Positions 52,701 to 61,178 are shown, counted from the first letter of the stretch. The stretch: 64,000 bases of DNA from JALZKA01 sp963734015 (GCA_963734015.1 CAVTFG010000007.1:98976-162975); one strand, 5' to 3'. The notes: generated by a model from the letters alone, not told the origin. Numbers and translations: made by a program.

Positions 52701-52752
52701 GGCTTCGAGTGCCACGGCAGTCCCCGCGGTGTCCTTGAGCAAAGACGCCTGA
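49729..52752 (+). CDS. MMPL/RND-family exporter with a 260-residue coiled-coil insertion, 1007 aa
   Basis: RND-type permease with twelve-helix topology: N-terminal helix at 12-34, a five-helix block (about 178-340, including LATMIGLGVGIDYALFLVVRYRHERA), and a second block (about 790-970) with MFAVLFGLSMDYQVFLMSQIEQH. Between the two, residues 444-700 are a long Ala/Glu/Gln heptad region that reads as a coiled-coil hairpin on the outside. MMPL proteins export lipids or other hydrophobic solutes. TTG is the only start consistent with the first helix. A second gene copy is not seen. Confidence 0.92.
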   Translation: MAQFLYRLGAFAAHRRWVVLAAWLVLLVVVGLLIRTLGANTSNNLELPGTDSQAASDLLADRFPPQQNGSNPIVFRTHTGKVTDQPRKQAIKDTRSALLELHEVDTAPSPFGERSGSQISKDGQIAFIPVLLNIGNEELTEEVAQRILDTAEPARRAGMEVAAGGQVGSELSEPATESSEVIGIATAMVILAFTFGTFVAMGLPIVSAAFGLVVGLSLIGLLGHVTEVPSIAPTLATMIGLGVGIDYALFLVVRYRHERAEGLGTNEAVATAVATSGTAIVFAGSTVVLALVTLLVAEIPLVTSLGYASAVAVITAVLAAITLLPAILAAIGSRIDSLRVPRFTMPARFAAAGGLWGGWARFVTTHPWRCVAIALVIMLPLIVPFLSLDLGQEDIGATPKSTQERKAYDLMAEGFGVGYNGPLLIAVELETPAKPSQKFLKQDKKAKKLKRKLKSEQQQGEAEAASLQAQGDALQAEQGELEGQQAALEGEAAGLEAERTELESSRAALARQRTLRAELSRLVGQAEEVAREDARLAAEEAAIRAALSGVQAAQSRVAAQLAQAESPRRRERLARRLERLQAREAELTAELQGLVIERQRLAEQSDALARDAAGIRAQAAALGGEAVGLVGEAEALALEAASLSQQKDALEQEAAAAQIQAANLQAQEAELEADQKVGKFQQRDAEQLKRELTRELTNAGGDERGTDPRLVELQRGLKQTMGVDVVSPPQINHSGDAAIFTVIAKTPPADPATADLVVTIRDYVIPQRTAGTDLTAHVGGQTASYVDLAAGISSRLGVVILAVIALGFLVLMTAFRSVVVPAQAAVANVLSVCAAFGVVTACFQFGWGLDLVGIDTASDTVPIASFVPLIMFAVLFGLSMDYQVFLMSQIEQHRAGAASHTEAIAAGLEAGAKVITAAALIMMAVFASFILNGDPTVKQFGVGLSVGVALAAMSVLVLAPALLVIAGSKSWWVPGWADRFLPHIDIEGAKAASSATAVPAVSLSKDA

Positions 52753-52818
52753 GCTGTGAGACTGTCGGGCGACGCCCGAGCGGGCTCGTGACGAGAATCT
52801 CGATCACAGGAGGCAGGC

Positions 52819-54370
52819 ATGCCGAAGCATGGTTCCGAGAGCTTTTTCGTCCTCGGCGAGGGACTGTTGGCGGAGACGCGCGGCGGCCGAGCTCGGACCC
52901 TCGGCGCCGCCGCAGAGGCTCAGGTCGCGCCGTTTCGCTTCTCGCGGATGGGCCCGAAGGGAACCGATCGCCAGCTCAGCGAGGCGAACCTGAAGCGACT
53001 CGGCAACGCGATGGTTGGCCCTGACGGGCCTGCATCGGGGGTCCCGGCCGGATTCACCTACCTCGGCCAGTTCATCGACCACGATCTGACCTTCGACCAG
53101 ACCGACAAGATGCTGGGCGAGAACGTCTCGCCGGCGCGGCTCCTGCAGGGCCGTTCGCCGAGCCTCGACCTCGACTCGCTCTACGGCGCCGGACCCACCG
53201 ACCCCGCCTCGGCGATCTTCTACGAGAGCGACGGCATCCACCTCAGGATGGGCAAGACCGTCAGGATCGGCGGCGATCGGGCGATGGAGGGCTTCGACCT
53301 TCCGCGCGGTGCCGGGAGCTCGGCCGCCGCGAGGCGCACCGCGATCATCCCCGACCCGCGAAACGACGAGAACCTCGCCGTCGCCCAGACCCACCTGGCG
53401 CTGATCCGCTTCCACAACCGGGTGGTCGACTCGCTCCCCGGCTCCGTCCCGGACGGGCAGCGCTTCGCGCGGGCGCGACGGCTGGTGACGAAGCACTACC
53501 AGTGGATGATCAAGACCGACTACCTGCCTCGGATCTGCGCGCCCGGCGTCGTGAACGACGTCTTCACCAATGGGCGCAAGGCGTTCGAGGTCGGAGCGGC
53601 GCCGAATGCGATGCCGACGATGCCGATCGAGTTCTCGGTCGCCGCGTTCCGGCTCGGGCACTCGATGATCCGCAGCGCCTACAACTGGAACGCCCGGTTC
53701 GACAACGGCGCCGGCACCCTCGATCTGTTGTTCGAGTTCGCCGCCCTCAACGGGACGCTCGGCGGTTCCCAGCGGCTGCCCAGCAACTGGATCGCCGACT
53801 TCCGCCGTCTCTACGACTTCTCAGAGGCGAACAAGCCGAACCTCACCGTGCCGGAGGGCAAGTTCAACCGCGCGATGCGGATCGACACCTCGCTCGCCAA
53901 CCCGCTCAAGGATCTTCCCGGCTTCCCGCAGAACGAATCCAACCTCGCGTTTCGCAACCTTGTTCGCGGGCGCATGGTGAAGCTCGCGACCGGCCAGCAG
54001 ATGACCAGGTTCCTGAAGAGCAAGGGGAGTGCAACTGACAGCGCTCACGCATACACAGCTACGCGACGGGCGGAACGGCGCCGACCTCGGCGCCCTGACC
54101 CAACCGCAACGCGTCGCCGTGCTCAAGAACACGCCGCTCTGGTTCTACCTGCTCCGCGAGGCGGAGTTCAACGCCGGCAGGCTCAAGGGGGTCGGCGCCC
54201 GGATCGCCGCCGAGACCTTTCACCGCGCGATGGAGGGCAGCCAGGCATCGATCGTCCGTGATTCCTCCTGGCGTCCCGAATTCGGCCCCAACCGGAACAC
54301 CTTCCGGATGGTCGACCTCCTGCTCTTCGCTTTCGAGGGCAAGAAGAAGCTTCTGGCGCCGCTCGGTTAG
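52819..54370 (+). CDS. Animal-type haem peroxidase, with one +1 frameshift in the 3' part
   Basis: Member of the peroxidase-cyclooxygenase superfamily. Distal His segment YLGQFIDHDLTFDQ (residues near 82-95), a Ca-type loop PDPRNDENLAVAQTHLALIRFHNRVVD, and proximal His in FRLGHSMIRSAYNWN near 285. The 3' end is in the next frame (QLTALTHTQLRDGRNGADLGALTQPQRVAVLKNTPLWFYLLREAE); the join is near 54028 in an AGGGGAGTG run. Removing one base restores about 516 residues. A perfect AGGAGG ribosome site sits before the ATG. Followed by a strong terminator. Confidence 0.92.
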
Positions 54371-54381
54371 GTCCTCGGCCG

Positions 54382-54411
54382 GACCGGTTCGACTCTCCGG
54401 TCAGGGTTTTT
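54382..54411 (+). terminator. Rho-independent terminator behind the peroxidase gene
   Basis: GACCGG (54382-54387) and CCGGTC (54397-54402) form a six-pair stem with a TTCGACTCT loop, followed by a TTTTT run to 54411. It lies just after the peroxidase stop and overlaps the last bases of the convergent reductase gene. Confidence 0.8.
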
Positions 54412-54988
54412 CGTAGACGAGAGTGAGGACGCCGTCGGACCCGACCTGGTTCGCCTGAACGAGCTTCCAGGTCGACTTGTCGGAGAACTCGCCGAAGACC
54501 CGGTCGCCTGTTCCCAGCACCACCGGGAAGACCATCAGCCGGATCACGTCCACCAGGTCATGTTCGAGCAGATCGTGGACCAGGCGCCGGCTCCCGGAGA
54601 CGAGGATGTCGCCGTCGATCTTCTCCTTCAGCTTCGCGACCTCGTTCGGGATGTCGCCGGACCCGTCGATCACCGTCGTGTTGTTCCACTCCGGGTCCTT
54701 GATAGTGGAGGAGACGAGGTACTTGGGCATCTCGTTCATCCGCTTCGCAAACTCGCCGAGCTCGCCCTCCATGGCCTCCCGCTCGGGCCAGGAGTTGGCA
54801 AAGCTCTCATAGGTGACCCGACCGATCAGCTGCGCCTCGGCGTCGAAGAGCTCTTCGCCCTTGAACTTGCTGCCGTCGGCGCCGCGTTCGAACTCGAACG
54901 TCCACCCCTCGTACTTGAACTTCTCGCCGCCTGGCGCCTGCATCACGCCGTCCATCGAGACGAATTCGGTGACGGTGATGGTTCCCAT
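54401..54988 (-). CDS. RibD/dihydrofolate-reductase-like domain protein, 195 aa
   Basis: RibD C-terminal fold: TVTEFVSMDGVMQAPGG, TYESFANSWPERE, KYLVSSTIKDPEWNNTTVI, DGDILVSGSRRLVHDLLEHDLVDVIRLMVFPVVLGTGDRVFGE. This group reduces pteridine-like substrates in some members, but the natural substrate is unknown. AGGAGGAACC precedes the ATG. Divergent from the ArsR gene across a shared palindrome. Confidence 0.9.
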   Translation of the reverse strand: MGTITVTEFVSMDGVMQAPGGEKFKYEGWTFEFERGADGSKFKGEELFDAEAQLIGRVTYESFANSWPEREAMEGELGEFAKRMNEMPKYLVSSTIKDPEWNNTTVIDGSGDIPNEVAKLKEKIDGDILVSGSRRLVHDLLEHDLVDVIRLMVFPVVLGTGDRVFGEFSDKSTWKLVQANQVGSDGVLTLVYEKP

Positions 54989-55027
54989 GGTTCCTCCTGT
55001 TCGATTTCCGCCGGCGGGGCGACTATA

Positions 55028-55045
55028 TTCAACCGGACGGTTGAA
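55028..55045. promoter_or_regulatory. 18-bp perfect operator palindrome of the second ArsR cassette
   Basis: TTCAACCGGACGGTTGAA: eight-base arms around GA. It lies 40 bases from the RibD-like ATG and about 29 from the ArsR start, in a locally AT-rich stretch. The form is typical of ArsR sites that guard SRPBCC cassettes, and both divergent genes could share it. Confidence 0.72.
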
Positions 55046-55073
55046 TGACGCCTGGCCTGTTGGACCATGCCCG

Positions 55074-55394
55074 TTGACGAGCTCAGCAACTACTTTCGCC
55101 GCCCTCGCCGACCCGACCCGACGGGAGATCCTCACGCGGCTCGCCGAGGGTGAGGCGACCGTGAACGAGCTCGCCGAGCCATTCCCGATCAGCGTCCAGG
55201 CCGTCTCCAAGCACCTGAAGGTGCTCGAGCGGGCGGGCCTGATCTCGCGCGGCCGGACGGCACGGCTCCGGCCCTCGCGTATTCGCGGCGACGCGCTCAG
55301 GGAGGCGACTGAGTGGCTGCACGGCTACCGCCGCTTCTGGAGCGATAGCTTGGACCGGATGGACGAGCGACTCCGGTCGGGTGACGATGGCTGA
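55074..55394 (+). CDS. ArsR-family repressor, about 106 aa
   Basis: Winged helix: TTFAALADPTRREILTRLAEGEATVNELAEPFPISVQAVSKHLKVLERAGLISRGRTARLRPSRIRGDALREATEWLHGYRRFWSDSLDRMDERL. The best start is a TTG at 55074; the ATG at 55067 is out of frame, and another TTG lies upstream at about 55041 within the palindrome. No metal-binding Cys. Overlaps the SRPBCC start. Confidence 0.9.
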   Translation: MTSSATTFAALADPTRREILTRLAEGEATVNELAEPFPISVQAVSKHLKVLERAGLISRGRTARLRPSRIRGDALREATEWLHGYRRFWSDSLDRMDERLRSGDDG

Positions 55395-55851
55395 CGCACC
55401 GAAGCCGACGGACGGGCTCGCGATCACCCGCGTCTTCGACGCCCCGCGCGAGCGCGTCTGGCGGGAGTGGACCACCCCCGAGGCCTTCGCGGACTGGTAC
55501 GGGGGGCCGGAGTTCGAGGTGCCGGTCGAGTCGGTCTTGATGGACCTCAGGGCCGGCGGGGGCTGGAAGGCGACGATGCTCGCCGGGCCCGACCGCCGCG
55601 AAATCCAATGGGAGGGCGAGTACGTCGAGGTGGTCGAGCCCGAGCGGCTCGTCTTCACCGTCACCGACCGGCCCGACGATCCCGAGCGCGACCTGGTCAC
55701 GGTCGAGCTCACGGACCTGGGCGACGGCCGCACCGAGATGCAGATGACCCAGACCGGCGGCCACCTGCCGCCCGCGGGTTACGAGCGCGCGAAGGAGGGC
55801 TGGGGCGGCTTCTTCGACCGGATGGACGAGCGTCTCGCCGAAGCCGGCTAG
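55387..55851 (+). CDS. SRPBCC / AHSA1-type protein, 154 aa
   Basis: DGLAITRVFDAPRERVWREWTTPEAFADWYGGPEFEVPVESVLMDLRAGGGWKATML, then EYVEVVEPERLVFTVTDRPDD and a C-terminal helix GWGGFFDRMDERLAEAG. The ATG at 55387 overlaps the ArsR stop by eight bases (ATGGCTGA), giving a coupled regulator-ligand-protein pair. Ligand unknown. Confidence 0.92.
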   Translation: MADAPKPTDGLAITRVFDAPRERVWREWTTPEAFADWYGGPEFEVPVESVLMDLRAGGGWKATMLAGPDRREIQWEGEYVEVVEPERLVFTVTDRPDDPERDLVTVELTDLGDGRTEMQMTQTGGHLPPAGYERAKEGWGGFFDRMDERLAEAG

Positions 55852-55862
55852 CTGTTTGGCTC

Positions 55863-55988
55863 TTGCTCGCCTTCGCCGCGTTTTTCTTCATTGGTGCGGT
55901 GCTCGGCTTGATCGTCATCGCGGCAGGGGTGATCGGCTTCGGCTGGGTGTTCGTCTCCGCGATCCGCCGCGCGGATACCTCCGAGTAG
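55863..55988 (+). CDS. Possible small membrane protein, 41 aa
   Basis: A hydrophobic frame beginning LLAFAAFFFIGAVLGLIVIAAGVIGFGWVFVSAIRRADTSE, directly after the SRPBCC gene; one or two membrane helices with a basic end (SAIRR), as in real small proteins. TTG is the only start and no ribosome site is clear, so it may be a chance frame. Its stop lies 13 bases from the convergent cydB stop. Confidence 0.4.
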   Translation: MLAFAAFFFIGAVLGLIVIAAGVIGFGWVFVSAIRRADTSE

Positions 55989-56000
55989 GCCGACGACGGG

Positions 56001-57041
56001 TTACTCCCCCCGCGGCCCGGTCGGGGGCGACCGCCCGGTTTCGCCTTCGAGCCGGTTGCGTAGCGAGAGGGTGTAAAGGAGGCCGAAGGACGGAAGCACG
56101 AGAACCACCGCCGCGCCGAACACCGCGAACACCATGGTCAGCGTTTCGCTCGTGGCCGCGCCCGCCTCGATCGTGAGCGTCTCGGGTAAGAGGTAGGGGT
56201 ACTGGGCGACGCCCCAGGCCCAGATCAGGGTCACGACGGCGCCAACCGCGAGCTCGCGGATCCCGCGATGTGACCCGGAGCGCAGGAGCACCAACGCCCC
56301 AAGGCCGCAGACGGCCGACGCGATCACCAACGGAATGGCTTCCGACGTCAACCCGTCGTACACGTAGCGGGCATCCTCGCGGAGGACGAAGATGCCGGCG
56401 AGCGCGACGGCTCCGGCCCCGATCGCGGCGAAGGTCGCCCGCTCGGTGAAGTAGCGCACGAGGTCCGCGTCACCGGCCCTCCGCGAGTCGCTGACAAGAA
56501 ACACCGCGGCGAGGTAGGCGCCCGTCGCGACGAACAGGACGCCGACCACCAGCGAGACCGGGTTCAGCCAGCTCGACCACGGATCTCCCTCGGCATTGCC
56601 GAGCGGCACGCGGCCGGAGGCGATCGCGCCGACCACCGTGCCCATGAAGAAGGGCGTGATCACCGAGGAGACCGCGAACAGGCGCTCGGCGAAGTTGCGG
56701 CCGGACGCCCGGTCGGCGACCTCGTGGAAAGCGAAGCCGGCGCCGCGCAGGACGATCCCGAGCGCGGCGAGGCAGAGGGGGATGAAGAGCGTCGACATGA
56801 CCGCCTCGAACGCGACCGAGAACGCGGTCCAGAGGACGACGAGGATGAAGATCAGCCATACGTGGTTGGCCTCCCAGACGGGTCCGATCGCCGAGTCGAT
56901 CAGCCGCCGGGCCCGGTCGCCGCGCTCGCTGCGGCCCCCGATGAGCGACCAGAAGCCGGCGCCGAAGTCGGCCCCGCCGAAGACGGCGTAGAGCGTCGCC
57001 CCGATCCAGAGGATCGCAGCAGCAGCATCGGCCTTGCTCAT
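56001..57041 (-). CDS. cydB: Cytochrome bd ubiquinol oxidase subunit II, 346 aa
   Basis: Membrane subunit paired with CydA. Eight or more helices: AILWIGATLYAVFGGADFGAGFWSLIGGRSERGDRARRLIDSAIGPVWEANHVWLIFILVVLWTAFS contains the GADFGAG and WEANHVW hallmarks. Later FHEVADRASGRNFAERLFAVSSVITPFFMGTVVGAIASGRV. ATG overlaps the cydA stop (ATGA). A basic/Arg tail ends the protein. Confidence 0.96.
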   Translation of the reverse strand: MSKADAAAAILWIGATLYAVFGGADFGAGFWSLIGGRSERGDRARRLIDSAIGPVWEANHVWLIFILVVLWTAFSVAFEAVMSTLFIPLCLAALGIVLRGAGFAFHEVADRASGRNFAERLFAVSSVITPFFMGTVVGAIASGRVPLGNAEGDPWSSWLNPVSLVVGVLFVATGAYLAAVFLVSDSRRAGDADLVRYFTERATFAAIGAGAVALAGIFVLREDARYVYDGLTSEAIPLVIASAVCGLGALVLLRSGSHRGIRELAVGAVVTLIWAWGVAQYPYLLPETLTIEAGAATSETLTMVFAVFGAAVVLVLPSFGLLYTLSLRNRLEGETGRSPPTGPRGE

Positions 57042-58456
57042 GGTCGGTCCTCCGGCAAGGGCGGTCGCGGGCGTGGCCCGTAGGGGACGTGGACCGCGTC
57101 GACCCCCTCCTCGCGCCAGCGACGCGCCATGTTGCGCAGAATCAGGATCGTCGCCACGCCGAGCGCGGTGTAGAGCACGAGCACGATCGAGAAGGTCAGC
57201 CAGATGCCGCTGGCCCCAGTGACCGCTTCCTCGGTCCGCATCACCTTGTAGACGATCCACGGCTGGCGCCCGACCTCGGTCACGATCCACCCCGCCTCCA
57301 TCGCGAGGATCGCGGCCACACCCGAGACCGCGACGACACGCAGGAACCACGGCGTCTTCGGGATGTCGCGTCGTCGCCACCAGACGATCCCGAACCACGC
57401 CCCGAGAGCGATCATCGCAGTCCCGATGCCCACCATCAGGTCAAACGACCAGTGCAGGAGCGTGTTCGCGGGCGGGCGCTCGTCCGGGGGCACGGAGTCC
57501 AGGCCGGTCACCTCGGTGTCGGAACTGAAGCCGACCAGCCACGAGTCGAGGTTCGGGATCCCGATCCCGCCCTTGACTCCGTCGTCGGTGCAGACCCCGC
57601 CGATGTACTCCGTTACGCGCGTGTGGGTGTGTTGCACGCACTCCATCGCCGCGAACTTGATCGGCTGGTCCTCGGCGATCGCCCGCGCCGCAGTGTCGCC
57701 CACCGCGAACTGGATCGGGGCCAGGATGCAACCGACCGTCAGCGGGATCAGCAGGCCGAGCCGGTGGTGGCGGTCGCGGCGGCCGCGCAGCATCCCCACG
57801 GCGTAGACCGACGCGATCAGGAACGCGGTAACCAGGTACGCCGCGAGGATCATGTGCGGGACCTCGTACGGGACCGCCGGGTTGAAGATCACCTTTAGCG
57901 GGTCGATGTCGGTGACGTTGCCGGCGGAGTCGAGCGTGAAGCCCTGCGGCTGGTTCATCCACGAGTTCACCGCGACGACCGAGAAGGCGCCGCCGATCCC
58001 GCAGATCACGATCGGCACCCCTGTCCAGAAATGCGCCCACGGGCTGAGGCGCTTCCAGCCGAAGATGTAGATCGCGATGAAGATCGCCTCGAGGAAGAAG
58101 AAGATTCCCTCGATCGCGAAGAGGATCCCGAACACGTCGCCGAAGCGCCCGGTGAACTCGGGCCACAGGAGGCCGAACTCGAATGAGAGCACGGTCCCCG
58201 TCACGGCGCCGACCGCGAAGGTGACCGCTGCGACCTTCGACCAGCGGCGCGCGAGCTCGAGGGCGACGCCGTCGTCGCGTTTCAGTCCGATGTAGTTGGC
58301 GATCAGCATCATCGCCGGGAAGGCGACGCCCAAGCAGGCGATGATGATGTGAAAGCCCAGCGTGAACGCCATCTGGCTGCGTGCGGGCAGCAGCTCGGAG
58401 GACGCCGCGACCGTCGTCAGCGCATCGGAGAGCTCGGCTAGGAGCGAGCCGATCAT
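57038..58456 (-). CDS. cydA: Cytochrome bd ubiquinol oxidase subunit I, 472 aa
   Basis: Haem b558/b595/d subunit reducing O2 with quinol electrons. LPARSQMAFTLGFHIIIACLGVAFP holds a haem-ligand His; FEFGLLWPEFTGRFGDVFGILFAIEGIFFFLEAIFIAIYIFGWKRLSPWAHF keeps the conserved Glu/Trp helices; VNSWMNQPQGF follows, and GWIVTEVGRQPW near 380. The periplasmic Q loop is short. The start is ATG at 58456. High-affinity oxidase for microoxic conditions. Confidence 0.97.
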   Translation of the reverse strand: MIGSLLAELSDALTTVAASSELLPARSQMAFTLGFHIIIACLGVAFPAMMLIANYIGLKRDDGVALELARRWSKVAAVTFAVGAVTGTVLSFEFGLLWPEFTGRFGDVFGILFAIEGIFFFLEAIFIAIYIFGWKRLSPWAHFWTGVPIVICGIGGAFSVVAVNSWMNQPQGFTLDSAGNVTDIDPLKVIFNPAVPYEVPHMILAAYLVTAFLIASVYAVGMLRGRRDRHHRLGLLIPLTVGCILAPIQFAVGDTAARAIAEDQPIKFAAMECVQHTHTRVTEYIGGVCTDDGVKGGIGIPNLDSWLVGFSSDTEVTGLDSVPPDERPPANTLLHWSFDLMVGIGTAMIALGAWFGIVWWRRRDIPKTPWFLRVVAVSGVAAILAMEAGWIVTEVGRQPWIVYKVMRTEEAVTGASGIWLTFSIVLVLYTALGVATILILRNMARRWREEGVDAVHVPYGPRPRPPLPEDRP

Positions 58457-58950
58457 TGATTCGCGACCTCCCTGGGTGAAGGCGGTCGGCTCGGTGAATC
58501 CTCATCGCGATCGTCGGCGCCCTGCCCCGGTAGCAGCGGAGACTCACCAGGCCCTCGCGGGCATCTCCGCCGGTCGCGAACGCGGTCGAGGCCGGCGTCA
58601 GCACCGAGGGTTTCTCGCGGTGCTGCGCGCCGTCGGGCTCTAGGAGGCGTCCCAGGGTGATCGCCGCCGCACCGGTGATCATGCTCGCGCTCGGGTCCTC
58701 GCTGCCCGAGAACTCGGAGTAGGAGGGGGCAAACGCCGCTAGGACGCGGATGCTGAACGGTGCCACACTGACCTGACGTGACGTGCCCCGGATGACGCGC
58801 GGCGTTACCCGCTTCGGGGCGATCAAGTGACGCGCGCCTGCCGAGGACGTGAGCCCGACGGTGATCACCTGAAAACGGGGATGCGCCATCGGCGTAGTCA
58901 CGTCAAGATCCGGGTCGCCAGCCCAGCGTCCACCAGAACGAAAGGCACGC
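58457..58950. other. Intergenic stretch upstream of cydA, no gene seen
   Basis: About 490 bases between the cydA start and the small ORF at 58951. Both strands carry open frames, but none has a recognisable domain or start. A repeated TGACGTGACGTG motif near 58780 and GATGACGCGCGGCG near 58790 may be regulatory. I see no hairpin with a T-run. The region presumably holds the cydA promoter on the minus strand. Confidence 0.5.
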
Positions 58951-59064
58951 ATGAGTACCACGCTACGACCTCGTCCACGGATGGCCGCGAGCGCCAGGGG
59001 CGGGCCTCTGTCCGCGGAGGCGTTCGGGGACGATGGCGCTTCCGGGCCGTGGGTGGCGTCATGA
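58951..59064 (+). CDS. Possible 37-aa ORF translationally coupled to the GH15 gene
   Basis: Frame MSTTLRPRPRMAASARGG onward, ending PWVAS, with a GAAAGG ribosome site seven bases before the ATG. Its TGA overlaps the GH15 ATG in an ATGA. The GH15 start has no ribosome site of its own, so coupling is plausible. Basic and Pro/Ala-rich, with no recognised domain; it may be a leader peptide or chance. Confidence 0.35.
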   Translation: MSTTLRPRPRMAASARGGPLSAEAFGDDGASGPWVAS

Positions 59065-61007
59065 GCGCGGCGAAGCCTAAGCGCATGGAGAAGCCGGCGC
59101 GCGGCGAACGCACAGACAGCAAGCCTGCGCGCGCGCCTGCGCCCCAGAGCGCAGCGGCACCCTCGCCCTTCCCGCCGATTGCCGAGTACGGCTTCCTCTC
59201 CAACTGCCACACGGGCGCCCTGGTCGCCCCCGACGGCGCGGTCGACTGGCTCTGCGTGCCGCGGTTCGACTCGCCGAGCGTCTTCGGCGCCCTGCTCGAC
59301 CGCCAGAACGGCGCCTTCCGCTTCGGGCCCTTCGGGATCAACGTGCCCGTCGCGCGCATCTACGAGCCTGGCACGAACATCCTCGCCACCACCTGGCACA
59401 CGCCGACGGGTTGGGTGCTGATCCGCGACGCGCTCACCATGGGCCCGCGCCGCGGCGAGGACAAGATCACGCCGCACACCCGGCCGCCGGCAGACGAGGA
59501 CGGCGAGCATCTGCTCGTGCGCATGGCGCTCTGCATCGAGGGCAGCGTCGAGCTCGAGCTGGTCTGCGAACCGACCTTTGATTACGGCCGCGCGCCGGCC
59601 GAATGGACCCTGGCCGGTGACGACCGGCAGACCGCTGACGCGACCGGCGCCGGGCAGACGATCCGGCTGCGGTCCGACATGCAGCTCGGGATCGAGGGCG
59701 ACCGGGTCCGGGCGCGGCACGCGCTCCAGAAGGGAGAGCAGGTCTTCTGCTCGCTCTCGTGGGCCGAGGAGCTGGCGTCGCCCGAGGACCTCGACGATGC
59801 GAACGCCAGGCTCGCCGCGACCGCGCACTTCTGGCGCGACTGGCTCGCCCGCGCCCGGATGCCGGATCACCGCTGGCGCGAGGCGATCCAGCGCTCGGCG
59901 CTGGCGATCAAGGGCCTCACCTACATGCCAACCGGCGCCACGGTCGCCGCGCTGACGACCTCGCTCCCCGAGACCCCCGGGGGCGAGCGCAATTGGGACT
60001 ACCGCTTCACCTGGATGCGCGACACGACCTTCACCCTGCAGGCGCTCCACTTTCTCAACCTCGACTGGGAGGCGGACGAGTTCATGCAGTTCGTGGCCGA
60101 CCTCGAGGCGAACGAGGACGGTGCGCTGCAGATCATGTACGGGATCGACGGAAGGCGCGACCTGACCGAGTCGACCCGCGACGAGCTCTCCGGCTACGCC
60201 GGGGCGCGCCCGGTGCGGATCGGCAACGGCGCCTTCGACCAGCGCCAGAACGACGTCTTCGGCGCGGTCTTGGACTCGATCATGCTCCACACTCAGCGCA
60301 GCCAGCGCCTCCCGCGGCGGCTGTGGCCGATCGTCCAGGCGCAGGCCGAGTGCGCGACCAAGGTCTGGCGCGAGCCCGACCAGGGGATCTGGGAGGCGCG
60401 TGGTGCGCCGCGGCACTACGTCTCCTCGAAGTTGATGTGCTGGGTCGCCCTGGACCGGGCGGCACAGCTGGGCGCGATCGCCGGTGACCCCGAGCTCGAG
60501 GCGAGCTGGCGCGCCACCGCCGAGGAGATCCGCGCCGACATCCTCGAGCACGGGGTGCGCGACGGGGTCCTGCGCCAGCACTACGAGACCGACGCGCTCG
60601 ACGCCTCGACCCTGCTGGCGGCGATCTTCGGCTTCCTGCCCAGAGACGACGAGACCCTGCGACGCTCGGTCGAGGCGATCGCGGACGAGCTCACCGAGGC
60701 CGGGTTCGTGCTGCGCTACCGCACCGACGAGACCGACGACGGGCTCTCGGGCAAGGAGGGCAGTTTTCTGATCTGCTCGTTCTGGCTCGTCTCGGCGCTG
60801 GCGATCGTCGGCGCCGAGCAGCGCGCTCGCGACATGATGGAGCGCCTGCTGAGGGTCGCCTCGCCGCTCGGGCTCTACGCCGAAGAGTTCGACACGGGCA
60901 CCGGCCGCCACCTCGGCAACTTTCCCCAGGCCTTCTCACACCTGGCCTTGATCGGGGCCGCGGCGCCGATCATCCTCGCCGAGCGGCTGCGCGAGTACAC
61001 GGGATGA
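59061..61007 (+). CDS. GH15 glycoside hydrolase (glucoamylase/trehalase-like), 648 aa
   Basis: N-terminal beta domain from IAEYGFLSNCHTGALVAPDGAVDWLCVPRFDSPSVFGALLDRQNGAF, then an alpha/alpha toroid with ERNWDYRFTWMRDTTFTLQAL, a typical substrate-site motif, NEDGALQIMYGIDGRRDLTE and LKEGSF-type KEGSFLICSFWLVSALAIVG near the C-terminus; the catalytic acids lie in these. Many actinobacterial members hydrolyse trehalose, others alpha-glucans. No signal peptide, so intracellular. Leads the carbohydrate block with the kinase, epimerase and zwf. Confidence 0.94.
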   Translation: MSAAKPKRMEKPARGERTDSKPARAPAPQSAAAPSPFPPIAEYGFLSNCHTGALVAPDGAVDWLCVPRFDSPSVFGALLDRQNGAFRFGPFGINVPVARIYEPGTNILATTWHTPTGWVLIRDALTMGPRRGEDKITPHTRPPADEDGEHLLVRMALCIEGSVELELVCEPTFDYGRAPAEWTLAGDDRQTADATGAGQTIRLRSDMQLGIEGDRVRARHALQKGEQVFCSLSWAEELASPEDLDDANARLAATAHFWRDWLARARMPDHRWREAIQRSALAIKGLTYMPTGATVAALTTSLPETPGGERNWDYRFTWMRDTTFTLQALHFLNLDWEADEFMQFVADLEANEDGALQIMYGIDGRRDLTESTRDELSGYAGARPVRIGNGAFDQRQNDVFGAVLDSIMLHTQRSQRLPRRLWPIVQAQAECATKVWREPDQGIWEARGAPRHYVSSKLMCWVALDRAAQLGAIAGDPELEASWRATAEEIRADILEHGVRDGVLRQHYETDALDASTLLAAIFGFLPRDDETLRRSVEAIADELTEAGFVLRYRTDETDDGLSGKEGSFLICSFWLVSALAIVGAEQRARDMMERLLRVASPLGLYAEEFDTGTGRHLGNFPQAFSHLALIGAAAPIILAERLREYTG

Positions 61008-61087
61008 GCGACCCCGCCCCGGGTCGCCGGCGCCGTCTCGTCATCGTCGGCGGCGGATCGCTTCGGGACTCTCGAGAGCCGGGGTGA
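61004..61087 (+). pseudogene. Possible remnant of a dinucleotide-binding protein N-terminus
   Basis: Frame from the ATG overlapping the GH15 stop reads MSDPAPGRRRRLVIVGGG and stops after 27 codons. RRRRLVIVGGG is the beginning of a Rossmann FAD/NAD loop, but no rest of the domain follows. It may be a decayed gene or chance similarity in a 150-base gap. Confidence 0.25.
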
Positions 61088-61178
61088 TCGAGGGCGAGCT
61101 CCCGGCCCGGGGCGACGCCCGGCTGAGCCTTGTGGGCGGACGATCTCGTCGGGCAGGCCCGTGACAGTATCCGACTCG

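Noticed and set aside
57441..60911. 1156-codon open frame on the minus strand
   Set aside because: It spans cydA, the gap and the GH15 gene in the opposite or shifted frame. GC-rich codon bias leaves the reverse strand open; no domain is seen, while the other strand has clear enzymes.
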